From a virus, in IMG/VR virus record IMGVR_UViG_3300043331_000272, positions 1 through 32,492 of that record: a stretch of 32,492 bases of DNA; one strand, given 5' to 3'. Below are positions 1 through 5,887 of the stretch, piece after piece. The position numbers were made by a program, and so were the translations under genes. Within the stretch, counting starts at the first letter, position 1. Each line of letters opens with the position of its first letter. The notes under the pieces were generated by a model. That model ran no database searches. It was not told where the DNA came from and was given only the letters and a program-made list of their open reading frames with translations.

Positions 1-2
1 AG

Positions 3-59
3 CGTATCGGGGAAGTCGTCGAGTGGGAGTGCGAAAAGGTTTCCCTGCTCAAGCCTTAG
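3..59 (+). CDS. C-terminal end of an unidentified protein (5' truncated)
   Basis: The window opens inside a plus-strand reading frame that stops with TAG at 57-59. The 18 visible residues end in a mixed charged tail (...EWECEKVSLLKP). The other two frames also stay open for a short stretch, so the frame choice rests on its protein-like composition and on its ending just before a non-coding, hairpin-rich region. No family can be assigned. Confidence 0.4.
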   Translation, partial: RIGEVVEWECEKVSLLKP

Positions 60-79
60 CAGTTAGTCAACATAACATG

Positions 80-224
80 TAGCCCGTAACTAGGGCTACA
101 AAGGCTCTCTCGTTGATTAAGAGGCGACAAAGGTTGGAGAGCGCAACCTCTCCCTCATACAAATCGTCTGCTCTGTTGCGAGAGAACGTGCCGTAACCAA
201 TCGGTCCGAGAGAGCCTTTGTAGC
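80..224 (+). ncRNA. Structured untranslated element with competing helices
   Basis: No convincing ORF lies between 60 and 258. The segment contains a perfect 18-bp inverted repeat (95-112 with 207-224) closing a loop of about 94 nt. Inside are alternative hairpins: 136-141 with 148-153 (GGAGAG/CTCTCC), or 131-136 with 144-149 (AGGTTG/CAACCT), and 142-147 with 175-180 (CGCAAC/GTTGCG). A hairpin at 80-85/93-98 (TAGCCC/GGGCTA) competes with the 18-bp left arm, and 106-112 can pair with either 179-185 or 207-213. The pairs are seen directly. A role as regulatory leader of the gene at 259 or as an independent small RNA is inference. Confidence 0.5.
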
Positions 225-258
225 TCTAGTAAAAACCCACAGAAAAGGAGAAACACTG

Positions 259-474
259 ATGCACTTTCTAGAGTACCTTCGTAGGTGTACGGAGGAAAAA
301 AGAGATCATCCAAACTTGAGAATGGGTCAGGTTTACTACAACGTGTATTATAACTATAAGCCAAAGTCGGCTTCGTTCTTGCGAAGTGTAAACTTCGACC
401 CATCCTACGATGACAATTTGATTGGTAAGTTCCTCTACGAGGTATGTGCAACCTGGGACGACCATGATCGCTAG
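259..474 (+). CDS. Hypothetical protein (71 aa)
   Basis: This is a small soluble protein, rich in Tyr and Asp, with no recognisable domain. The start is ATG with an AAAGGAG-type ribosome binding site a few bases upstream. It is the first complete gene after the structured element at 80-224, so it may be controlled by it. The next gene follows after 14 bases. Function unknown. Confidence 0.7.
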   Translation: MHFLEYLRRCTEEKRDHPNLRMGQVYYNVYYNYKPKSASFLRSVNFDPSYDDNLIGKFLYEVCATWDDHDR

Positions 475-488
475 AGAAAGGAGGAAGC

Positions 489-662
489 ATGACCAATACT
501 TACTACTACATCGTAACGGGAATCCTGACCAATGGTCGTCGTTTCAAGGCCATTCATACCAAGAGTTACAAGCACGCAATGGGTATCAATCTTTACAGGG
601 GTTCGGTATGGGAGCGACAGAGTGACGGTTCCCGTAAGTTGCTAAAGCGAGTATGGAACTAG
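489..662 (+). CDS. Hypothetical small protein (57 aa)
   Basis: ATG at 489 is preceded by AAAGGAGG at good spacing, and the frame runs to TAG at 660-662. The product starts MTNTYYYIVTGILTNGRRFK and is basic with several Tyr and Arg; its compact pattern of alternating hydrophobic residues suggests a small beta-rich fold. A longer ORF in another frame over the same bases has no ribosome binding site. The tRNA-like sequence begins 9 bases downstream. No family recognised. Confidence 0.7.
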   Translation: MTNTYYYIVTGILTNGRRFKAIHTKSYKHAMGINLYRGSVWERQSDGSRKLLKRVWN

Positions 663-670
663 GGCTACTC

Positions 671-741
671 GGGAGCGTGACGGAACTGGCGACGGCCGGT
701 GTCCTGGCTGACAGGTGGAGGTTCGAGTCCTCCCGCTCCCA
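671..741 (+). tRNA. tRNA-like sequence, apparently class II without an anticodon arm
   Basis: A perfect 7-bp acceptor stem (671-677 with 734-740) and a perfect T arm (717-721 with 729-733, loop TTCGAGT) are present, with discriminator A741 and no encoded CCA. Between them are only 39 nt. These match a Leu-type D loop (GGAACTGGCGA) followed directly by what looks like a class II variable arm (TGTC at 700-703 with GACA at 710-713). The 17-nt anticodon arm seems to be missing. A second reading has a 5-bp stem 693-697/706-710 with an 8-nt loop containing GTC, but then no D stem remains. It is either a decayed tRNA gene or a tRNA mimic; decoding activity is doubtful. Confidence 0.55.
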
Positions 742-758
742 TTAGAAAGGAGGTTTAA

Positions 759-962
759 ATGTCGCACAGGGTTAGGGTAACCGAAGCTAGGCTAGAAACA
801 AGTGACGAACTAGCTAATCTAACCGTATCCCTTGACAACCATCAGACATACCAACTACGAGTAGTCACTGACTCAGTAGGTAATGTATGGGTATGGATAG
901 ATCACCGTTCTGAAGAGTGGCAAAAACTAGCTGAAATAAAAAACGGAGAAAGAATCAGATGA
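759..962 (+). CDS. Hypothetical protein (67 aa)
   Basis: ATG follows AAAGGAGG at good spacing, directly after the tRNA-like sequence. The product (MSHRVRVTEARLETSDELAN...) has alternating hydrophobic and polar residues and several Trp near the C-terminus (VWVWIDHRSEEWQKL), consistent with a small beta-sheet protein. It overlaps the next small ORF by 4 bases (ATGA). No family recognised. Confidence 0.7.
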   Translation: MSHRVRVTEARLETSDELANLTVSLDNHQTYQLRVVTDSVGNVWVWIDHRSEEWQKLAEIKNGERIR

Positions 963-1066
963 TGCCCACCTACTTCATACATAGAATGTCAGACGAGTTC
1001 TGGTTTCAACTACTCGAAATCTGGTCGTTGCCAGAAACCGTCAACTGCCCACCTTGGGAGTGGTAA
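959..1066 (+). CDS. Possible 35-aa peptide, Trp-rich
   Basis: An ATGATG start overlaps the TGA of the upstream gene, which is the usual junction in this genome. The frame stops with TAA at 1064-1066, two bases before the next start. The peptide is aromatic-rich (five Trp) and ends TVNCPPWEW. It fills what would otherwise be an uncoded gap in a tightly packed operon, which is the main argument for it; GGAGAA lies upstream. Translation is not proven and no function can be assigned. Confidence 0.45.
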   Translation: MMPTYFIHRMSDEFWFQLLEIWSLPETVNCPPWEW

Positions 1067-1068
1067 AC

Positions 1069-1347
1069 ATGAAAGTCGTAATAAACACATGCTTCGGCGG
1101 CTTCGGTCTAAGTGAGGCTGCATACGAGCACCTTGGACTAAGATGGGATGGTTACGGGTACGACTTCAAGGAACATGACAAGCGTGACGATCCCAGACTT
1201 GTCGAAGTTGTTGAGAAACTCGGCAGCAAAGCTAATGGGCGATTTGCTGAACTCAAAGTCGTTGAAGTACCTGACGACGTTGAGTGGTCGATCGACGAAT
1301 ACGATGGTGTCGAGTGGGTTGCTGAAAAGCATCAAACATGGAGCTAA
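1069..1347 (+). CDS. Conserved phage protein, MKVVINTCFGGFGLS type (92 aa)
   Basis: I chose ATG 1069 over an in-frame GTG at 1054 because MKVVINTCFGGFGLS is the usual N-terminus of a small protein found in many phages and some bacteria, to the best of my recall. The N-terminal strand and Gly-rich turn are followed by a polar helix-rich segment (DDPRLVEVVEKLG) and a C-terminal strand pair (ELKVVEVPDDVEW). GGGAG lies upstream. Its biochemical role is unknown. It sits in a run of small accessory genes. Confidence 0.75.
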   Translation: MKVVINTCFGGFGLSEAAYEHLGLRWDGYGYDFKEHDKRDDPRLVEVVEKLGSKANGRFAELKVVEVPDDVEWSIDEYDGVEWVAEKHQTWS

Positions 1348-1356
1348 GGTGATCTA

Positions 1357-1818
1357 ATGAAATCACAAGAATGGTACGCCAGAGAGGTAAATGGTTTTCG
1401 TGCCAAACAATGCCTCATAGGTTACGTCCACACGCACGAAACCAAAGAGCACAGAATCCTTTACGAGACTGCTAGCTGGTACACGCTTGTTGACGTGCCG
1501 GCGGGTTCTTACGAAGCCGTGATGCACTACGGCCTCGGTATCAATTGGGTCTTTGTTAGGTACAACGGCCTCATTACCAAAGAGCACTTTGTTAACCGCC
1601 TGCTTTCCTCTAGCTCAGTCCACGAGCCTACAAACAACATTGGCAAACCACGCAAGTGTACAGCCCAACTGTATCCGTACATAGCTGCGGCCGAATTTGC
1701 CAATAACCCTGATTGGGAGCTTGCAGAGGATTGGCAGGTTACCGGTTCTAGCGGGGTTAGCAACTGGGACGGCGTGCGAAGTACCTTCTACAAGCTCTCA
1801 CCTGTGGGGGTTTCTTAG
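1357..1818 (+). CDS. Hypothetical protein (153 aa)
   Basis: ATG is preceded by AAGGTGATCTA, close to the start-region repeat found at 3148 and 3317. The protein is mixed alpha/beta with many aromatic residues; no catalytic motif or membrane span is visible. Its last codons (PVGVS) are formed by a copy of the dispersed 12-bp word CCTGTGGGGGTT, so the C-terminus may have been shaped by that DNA element. A tRNA gene follows 14 bases later. Confidence 0.75.
   Translation: MKSQEWYAREVNGFRAKQCLIGYVHTHETKEHRILYETASWYTLVDVPAGSYEAVMHYGLGINWVFVRYNGLITKEHFVNRLLSSSSVHEPTNNIGKPRKCTAQLYPYIAAAEFANNPDWELAEDWQVTGSSGVSNWDGVRSTFYKLSPVGVS
1801..1812 (+). repeat. Dispersed 12-bp word CCTGTGGGGGTT, copy 1
   Basis: Exact copy, read P-V-G-V at the end of the 153-aa gene. 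Other exact copies are listed separately. Copies fall in different reading frames and both orientations, so the conservation is at DNA or RNA level rather than protein level. Confidence 0.8.
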
Positions 1819-1832
1819 GGTGGCGGCGAATC

Positions 1833-1905
1833 GGGCCTGTAGCAAAAGGGTTAATGCAACCGTCTCATAAACGGTAGATTCTAGGTTCGAGTCCTAGCAG
1901 GCCCA
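1833..1905 (+). tRNA. tRNA with anticodon CAT (Met elongator or Ile2)
   Basis: This is a complete cloverleaf: acceptor GGGCCTG 1833-1839 with CAGGCCC 1898-1904; D stem GCA/TGC; anticodon stem ACCGT/ACGGT (1859-1863/1871-1875) with loop CTCATAA, anticodon CAT; T arm CTAGG-TTCGAGT-CCTAG; discriminator A1905; no encoded CCA. The first base pair is G-C, so it is not a typical bacterial initiator, which has a mismatch there. CAT could be read as elongator Met or, if C34 is lysidinylated, as Ile for AUA. Sequence alone does not decide. Confidence 0.9.
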
Positions 1906-1935
1906 TTAACCCACAACACTGAAAGGGGGTGAATC

Positions 1936-2199
1936 ATGCATTGGGACGATGATTACTATGAGGAGGATTACCTCATCGATGGGGTAGGTTTCGCTGATCC
2001 TGGTGGGGAGTCGGCGCTTAGGGCTGCTACAAAGAATAACCCGAGGAATCTGTCATGCCCTACGTGCGGTTGGCCTAATAGACTTACTCCGATTGATGTG
2101 CAACGTGGTTATCAGTGTGATAGCTGCGCTAATGCACAAGAACGTGGTCTTGACATCAATTACTATGAAGGAGGTGAATACGATGACAGCGACGACTAA
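1936..2199 (+). CDS. Small zinc-ribbon protein (87 aa)
   Basis: ATG is preceded by AAAGGGGGTGAATC. An acidic N-terminus (DDDYYEEDY) is followed by a zinc-ribbon: CPTCGWPN and CDSC, four Cys about 20 residues apart, as in small phage Zn-binding proteins that often contact nucleic acid or RNA polymerase. The C-terminus (EYDDSDD) is encoded by the next gene's ribosome-binding and start region, which it overlaps by 17 bases. The specific target is unknown. Confidence 0.8.
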   Translation: MHWDDDYYEEDYLIDGVGFADPGGESALRAATKNNPRNLSCPTCGWPNRLTPIDVQRGYQCDSCANAQERGLDINYYEGGEYDDSDD

Positions 2200-2536
2200 G
2201 CCTAAGTCGGTGCTTTCGCTAGACAGGCTCAATAGTGTGATTGCACAGAGTCGTGAGAAGTGTGAGGCACTCGAGCCTGAGAAGCTTACTGAGATTGATA
2301 AGACACTCGATTTGCAGTTCGACGAGTGGTTTGAGTTTCAGCAGTTGCAGGCTCAGGCCCATGCGATGGGTCGCCTCGAAACCGACGCTGCTCAGCTTAT
2401 CTACCGTTCTCTGAATGGTGAGCACATGAGTCAAGTTAACGGTGGTTGGGCAAAGGGTGTTGACACAGCTACCAAGTTCATCATCACTCAGTTGATGGGA
2501 GAGCTGCTCTCACTCAAGATCAAGGGAAGGTTTTAG
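2183..2536 (+). CDS. Hypothetical helical protein (117 aa)
   Basis: The start ATG 2183 (MTATTKPKSVLSLDRL) follows GGAGGTGAATACG. An upstream in-frame start exists but would overlap the Zn-ribbon gene extensively and lacks a ribosome binding site. The sequence is strongly helical with a middle amphipathic segment (IDKTLDLQFDEWFEFQQLQ) and no Cys clusters or membrane span. The stop codon TAG shares its G with the GTG start of the next gene. Unknown function. Confidence 0.75.
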   Translation: MTATTKPKSVLSLDRLNSVIAQSREKCEALEPEKLTEIDKTLDLQFDEWFEFQQLQAQAHAMGRLETDAAQLIYRSLNGEHMSQVNGGWAKGVDTATKFIITQLMGELLSLKIKGRF

Positions 2537-2736
2537 TGGCACCGCGTATCCATAACGAGCCAACACTAGACTTCTACAAAACAACCTTTTTAATCGAGGT
2601 TTTCACGACAGCCCAAAACCCACAAGAAGCAGAAAGACTAGCCCTCACAAGCAAAGAAACATGGGACGGTTGGCGTCGGGCCGATACACCAGGAGACGTA
2701 GAAACAGTACTAGTCGGCCTTAACGAACTGTCTTAG
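2536..2736 (+). CDS. Hypothetical protein, GTG start (66 aa)
   Basis: GTG 2536 overlaps the upstream TAG by one base, with AAGGGAAGG just before. The product (MAPRIHNEPTLDFYKTTFLI...) appears helical with a conserved-looking ALTSKETWDGWRRAD segment. It ends 15 bases before tRNA-Leu. No family recognised. Confidence 0.65.
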   Translation: MAPRIHNEPTLDFYKTTFLIEVFTTAQNPQEAERLALTSKETWDGWRRADTPGDVETVLVGLNELS

Positions 2737-2751
2737 TAATAACGAAAGGTT

Positions 2752-2833
2752 GCCCCGATGGTGGAATTGGTAGACACGCGGGACTTAAAATCCTGTGCCG
2801 AAAGGTGTGAGGGTTCGACTCCCTCTCGGGGCA
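2752..2833 (+). tRNA. tRNA-Leu (anticodon TAA)
   Basis: This is a class II cloverleaf of 82 nt: acceptor GCCCCGA (2752-2758) with TCGGGGC (2826-2832); D arm GTG-GAATTGGTAGA-CAC; anticodon stem CGGGA/TCCTG with loop CTTAAAA, anticodon TAA; variable arm stem GCC-GAAA-GGT; T loop TTCGACT; discriminator A2833; no CCA encoded. It decodes UUA and possibly UUG. TTA codons are frequent in this window's genes, so the tRNA should help where the host has little of it. Confidence 0.93.
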
Positions 2834-2855
2834 TTTAGAAGGGAGGTACAAACTA

Positions 2856-3173
2856 ATGGAATACTACGTAGCACGTCAGAAACCTTGGGACGGTTTGCCT
2901 TACGTGGAAATCGCTCACGGTCTTGATGAACTAAGCCCAGGTTGTCTCGTAGCAGAGTACAGCCAAGAAGGTTCTTATGACAACCGAGCTGATGCGGCAC
3001 AAGCGGCCATCGAGCTTTCCGAAGTTTGGGAGCCGAGTGAGGGCCGCATTTGCATCAGCACAGCAGCTAGCATTGGCATGTACCCATCCGAAGGTGACGA
3101 GTGGAACGTTGACGAGTTACTGGAGTGGATAGAACGCGAACCTGGGAGTGATCTAGATGACTCAGATGATTAA
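2856..3173 (+). CDS. Hypothetical acidic protein (105 aa)
   Basis: ATG follows GAAGGGAGGT at about 8 bases. The sequence is acidic, with a central helix (NRADAAQAAIELSEVWEP) and a Trp-containing acidic C-terminus ending DLDDSDD. This tail comes from the repeated start region (3148-3162) of the next gene, which overlaps by 17 bases. No known domain recognised. Confidence 0.7.
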   Translation: MEYYVARQKPWDGLPYVEIAHGLDELSPGCLVAEYSQEGSYDNRADAAQAAIELSEVWEPSEGRICISTAASIGMYPSEGDEWNVDELLEWIEREPGSDLDDSDD

Positions 3174-3331
3174 TATTCACTGCCCGGATTGCGGTGCTAT
3201 CACTCGCGTCGAGAAGGATAACGAGTTTGTTTATCTAATTTGTACAGATGATGATTGCCCGCGCATCATCGTTTCCGCAATCAGCAGACCGAAAAACCCC
3301 TACCACTTACAAAGAGGTGATCTAGATGACT
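3148..3331 (+). repeat. Pair of 15-bp direct repeats flanking the 62-aa zinc-ribbon gene
   Basis: GTGATCTAGATGACT occurs at 3148-3162 and 3317-3331. Each copy spans the end of the ribosome binding site and the ATG of a gene (3157 and 3326), so a whole 169-bp gene unit lies between equivalent points. The same arrangement is seen at 12152/12360 and 23161/23348 with other sequences. Confidence 0.8.
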
Positions 3332-3345
3332 ATGACGACGAGTGA
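3157..3345 (+). CDS. Small zinc-ribbon protein (62 aa)
   Basis: The zinc-ribbon is formed by CPDCG (Cys9, Cys12) and CTDDDC about 17 residues later; the rest is short and ends in an acidic tail (DLDDYDDE). It overlaps the gene before it and the gene after it, and is bounded by 15-bp direct repeats, suggesting that it is an insertable unit. Likely a nucleic-acid or protein adaptor; the target is unknown. Confidence 0.7.
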   Translation: MTQMINIHCPDCGAITRVEKDNEFVYLICTDDDCPRIIVSAISRPKNPYHLQRGDLDDYDDE

Positions 3346-3676
3346 GAAAGAAGAAGTAGCAAGGATTTTTGAAAGAGCAGCCGACTTAATTGACGAAAGA
3401 GGTTGGTTTGCTTTAGATGAGGACGGTTATCCACTACCGTGTAGTGACGGTGGTGACGGTAACATATGTGCGGCTCTGGCGTTAGTTGACGCTAGAGGCG
3501 GAATCAGTCATAGACCTGCGTTACGAGTTTTCGCTGAGTTAGTTGCGGGTGAAAACTACGATCCGTCTTACGGAGACTACGGTTACGTAGTTGAATGGAA
3601 CGATAAACAAACAAGCCGCAAGGCTGTTACAAACTCGCTCAGACTCGCCGCAAAGGAATTGCGAAAGGAGTCATAA
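3326..3676 (+). CDS. DUF6197-like protein (116 aa)
   Basis: The layout matches small actinobacterial and phage proteins of the DUF6197 type as I recall them: an N-terminal helix (ERAADLIDERGWF), a central GDGNICAALALVDA segment, and a C-terminal VVEWNDKQTSRKAVTNSLRL helix region. The biochemical function of that group is not known to me. ATG follows GAGGTGATCTAG. Two bases separate its stop codon from the next start. Confidence 0.6.
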   Translation: MTMTTSEKEEVARIFERAADLIDERGWFALDEDGYPLPCSDGGDGNICAALALVDARGGISHRPALRVFAELVAGENYDPSYGDYGYVVEWNDKQTSRKAVTNSLRLAAKELRKES

Positions 3677-3677
3677 G

Positions 3678-3863
3678 ATGCCGGTTCCGCTAATCATATA
3701 TAAGGGTGCTATTGAAGCTGATCTTCTTAAGGTACTTGACGATGTAGAACTGCTTTATCGCGAACACGAGGCATATGGAGATCCACTTGGGATTGCTAAT
3801 GACCTCAGATCAGCTTATGAAGCCTTGTTTCGAGTGAGGGTAAGGGTAGATGAGACACGATGA
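3678..3863 (+). CDS. Hypothetical protein (61 aa)
   Basis: ATG 3678 follows GAAAGGAG; longer in-frame starts inside the previous gene lack such a site. The product (MPVPLIIYKGAIEADLLKVL...) is mostly helical and ends basic (RVRVRVDETR). It overlaps the next gene by 4 bases (ATGA). No family recognised. Confidence 0.65.
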   Translation: MPVPLIIYKGAIEADLLKVLDDVELLYREHEAYGDPLGIANDLRSAYEALFRVRVRVDETR

Positions 3864-4171
3864 CAAATAAAGCCCCAGTTTTTCATAGAGCACATTTCAA
3901 CATTCTGGCTAGCGAGATTCGCGAGCAGCTAGAGCATGCTACCAACTTTTATGCCCCGAAATGGGAGCATGGTTGGGCAGGAGACAAGAGAAACTACTAT
4001 GCCGTTGAGGCACTAGTGAAACTGGCCCTCTCACTAGCCAAGCGTTTCCAGGATGAGCGCGAAGGTTACGACGGTTTTAAGTTTGACCCACTCAGGTTTC
4101 TGGATGCTTGTAGCCCTGATCCAGAGTTGTATCCGTTAAGTGAACTTTGGGAGGACTACGTAAATGCGTAG
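3860..4171 (+). CDS. Hypothetical protein (103 aa)
   Basis: Translationally coupled to the gene before (ATGA overlap). A helical N-terminus (HFNILASEIREQLEHATNFY) is followed by Trp-rich and Tyr-rich segments; no catalytic motif is visible. The layout of two long helices around a charged turn (AGDKRNYYAVEALVKLALSL) recalls other small phage early proteins, but no name can be given. Confidence 0.65.
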   Translation: MTNKAPVFHRAHFNILASEIREQLEHATNFYAPKWEHGWAGDKRNYYAVEALVKLALSLAKRFQDEREGYDGFKFDPLRFLDACSPDPELYPLSELWEDYVNA

Positions 4172-4409
4172 AGTCTACTTAAGCATCGAAAATGAGACGC
4201 CCCCAGAACCGGGAGAAGGATATTGTCAGTGGGACTTTGGTGAGGAATTTGCTGTACGTTTATTAGGCGACATTAATGAAGTCGCACATGGAGAAGGTGT
4301 GTACCGCATAGATACCCACTGGTATACAGTTTACAGAGTTAATAAGTTCGTGCGTGTCGATATCAGGCAAGACAAACTGGAGATGGTAGATGATGAAATC
4401 ACCAATTGA
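4164..4409 (+). CDS. Hypothetical protein (81 aa)
   Basis: Starts inside the end of the previous gene (8-base overlap), with GGGAGGAC upstream. The protein (MRRVYLSIENETPPEPGEGY...) is predicted by eye to be mostly beta strands with alternating hydrophobics (WYTVYRVNKFVRVDI). No Cys pairs or membrane span. It overlaps the next start by about 20 bases. Function unknown. Confidence 0.6.
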   Translation: MRRVYLSIENETPPEPGEGYCQWDFGEEFAVRLLGDINEVAHGEGVYRIDTHWYTVYRVNKFVRVDIRQDKLEMVDDEITN

Positions 4410-4722
4410 ACGTGCAAGAGCTGGCGCAGCTTTTTTAGATGAGAAGTTGGGCACTAGCTGGCGTGAGAAGATCAAGAGAACACGTTTAGATATGGCGTGT
4501 GGACTGTTCTATCCAGACGATAAGCAAAGCTGTGGTTGCATCTTGGCACAAGTGGACGCTATCGACAGAATTGTTGTCGGTAGTTACAACTATGCTCGAC
4601 AAGATCTCGCCTTGAGCGATCGTAAGGCAACAGAGCTTGGGTTTTACGATGCACGCATGAGGTACCCTGCTTTGACAGAGGCATGGCGTCAGGTGCTACG
4701 GGAAGGTACTAGCCGTGAGTAA
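4390..4722 (+). CDS. Conserved phage-type protein (110 aa)
   Basis: The start is ATGATG at 4390/4393. The order of segments (ARAGAAFLDEKLGTSWREKI, then LDMACGLF... and SCGCILAQVDA) resembles a small family of actinobacterial and phage proteins in which a helix of this kind precedes a Cys-containing CVLGQL-like segment. The Cys residues (CGLF, CGC) could bind metal. Role unknown. It overlaps the following GTG start. Confidence 0.55.
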   Translation: MMKSPIERARAGAAFLDEKLGTSWREKIKRTRLDMACGLFYPDDKQSCGCILAQVDAIDRIVVGSYNYARQDLALSDRKATELGFYDARMRYPALTEAWRQVLREGTSRE

Positions 4723-4993
4723 ACCAGTAGCCAAAGTAGTTAATGTTGATTCGGCCCGTAGCATGTTTAGGGCAGCAGGTTCAGAAGCATTAGCAATCGC
4801 TATCGTAACAGGCATTGACGAGTGTGCCGAGATTAATCGCCCACTGGACCAGCTCCAGCGCATTGAACTGGTTAAGATGGGCATTATGGCTTACGAAACG
4901 GTGCTAGAGGGCTGTGCAAATCTGGAAGTCTCATCGCAACTCGAAGAAGCAGCGAGACGATTTACAGACAAGTACCGCAAGGTTGAACCATGA
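4715..4993 (+). CDS. Hypothetical helical protein, GTG start (92 aa)
   Basis: GTG 4715 lies within the end of the upstream gene with GGGAAGG before it. The sequence is almost entirely helical (SMFRAAGSEALAIAIVTGID, QRIELVKMGIMAYETVLEGC) without a signal peptide or a long enough hydrophobic run for a membrane span. ATGA overlap with the next gene. No family recognised. Confidence 0.6.
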   Translation: MSKPVAKVVNVDSARSMFRAAGSEALAIAIVTGIDECAEINRPLDQLQRIELVKMGIMAYETVLEGCANLEVSSQLEEAARRFTDKYRKVEP

Positions 4994-5271
4994 CAAAGTT
5001 ATCTGATGCAATTGAGGCTTACAAGCAAAACGATCCACCAGTAGAAGTAGATCAAGTCTGGTCTATTTATAACGACGAACGGGAATTGCTACGTCGTATC
5101 AGGATCGTTGCTCCAGACCCCGACGGTTGTGAAGGCAAACGTGCATGGTTTTACAGAGACATGCCAGGTGGCAAGATGAATAGATTGGACTTGTCTAGAA
5201 TTGGTAGCTGTCCCGAGATCAATCTAAGATATGTTTTCAGATGGGAAGCGATGTACGACAGAGGTGACTAA
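4990..5271 (+). CDS. Hypothetical protein (93 aa)
   Basis: Coupled to the previous gene by ATGA. The middle part (VDQVWSIYNDERELLRRIRI, then WFYRDMPGGKMNRLDLSRIG) looks like a small beta-barrel resembling the 'VYxDNDxRxxGRxIxI' type folds common in small actinophage proteins, but this is a weak impression. It ends immediately before the next ATG. Confidence 0.6.
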   Translation: MTKLSDAIEAYKQNDPPVEVDQVWSIYNDERELLRRIRIVAPDPDGCEGKRAWFYRDMPGGKMNRLDLSRIGSCPEINLRYVFRWEAMYDRGD

Positions 5272-5541
5272 ATGAAGTTAAGACAGGAACACGTCAAGAC
5301 TTTCAAAGCCCAAATTCAGCAGCTAAATCAAGAAATCCCTCGTGTGATTGAACTGTGCGATAAATGGCTTCGTGAGCAGGAGTGGCGTACCAAGTACGGT
5401 TACTATGCAAGCGATCAAGACACCGTTCAACACTACAGGATTAGGCTTGAAGGAAGGCTCACAAAGTTCAGACTCTCTTTAGGAGAGATTTATGATTTCA
5501 TGAGTGAGAAAGGGCTAAGGGAGATGGATGATGAGCACTGA
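5272..5541 (+). CDS. Hypothetical coiled-coil-like protein (89 aa)
   Basis: ATG 5272 directly follows the upstream stop, with GAGGTGAC as ribosome binding site. The whole sequence is helical and charged (FKAQIQQLNQEIPRVIELCD), with heptad-like spacing suggesting a coiled coil. It overlaps the next start by 14 bases. No known domain recognised. Confidence 0.6.
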   Translation: MKLRQEHVKTFKAQIQQLNQEIPRVIELCDKWLREQEWRTKYGYYASDQDTVQHYRIRLEGRLTKFRLSLGEIYDFMSEKGLREMDDEH

Positions 5542-5887
5542 AGATGTTTTTAAGAAGGTATTGAAAGCTGACAAGATACGTGAGTTACTACGACGACAGA
5601 ACCAAAAGCCCACTACAGACTATAGGAAGAATGTGTGGGATGCGCCTATCGAGAATCGCAAGCTGTTACTTGACGCTATCAAACGTGGCAACAAGCAGGT
5701 CACGTTAGCCAGTCCAGTAGATGGGCATATTGAGGCTTTCAAGCTCATCTACGACAGCTTGGATAACCAACTCGCTTTTATGCGTCCGGTAGATAGACGC
5801 AAGTTTACGCCTTGTGGTTGGTATCGGGTCGAATGGTTAGAGAAGTCTATTACAAATGACGAAGCCGAAGCCGAGGCTAACACATGA
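5528..5887 (+). CDS. Hypothetical protein (119 aa)
   Basis: The start is ATGATG with GGGAGATGG upstream. A basic N-terminal helix region (KADKIRELLRRQNQ) is followed by a beta-type middle section and an acidic Ala/Glu tail (DEAEAEANT). The N-terminal motif is similar in style to other proteins in this genome (RIAELLAKQ, QVAALLAKP, KIKALMSKP), which may mark a shared short docking helix. ATGA overlap with the next gene. Confidence 0.6.
   Translation: MMSTEDVFKKVLKADKIRELLRRQNQKPTTDYRKNVWDAPIENRKLLLDAIKRGNKQVTLASPVDGHIEAFKLIYDSLDNQLAFMRPVDRRKFTPCGWYRVEWLEKSITNDEAEAEANT

Noticed and set aside
155-496. 113-codon minus-strand ORF
   Set aside because: It lies opposite two plus-strand small genes with good ribosome binding sites and covers the inverted-repeat region; no ribosome binding site or protein pattern supports it.
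422-625. 67-codon plus-strand ORF
   Set aside because: Out of frame with the 57-aa gene at 489, which has an AAAGGAGG site; this frame has none.
698-705. Anticodon GTC giving a tRNA-Asp at 671-741
   Set aside because: It needs an 8-nt anticodon loop and leaves only 12-13 nt for the D arm with no stem; the class II, arm-deleted reading fits the D loop and variable arm better.
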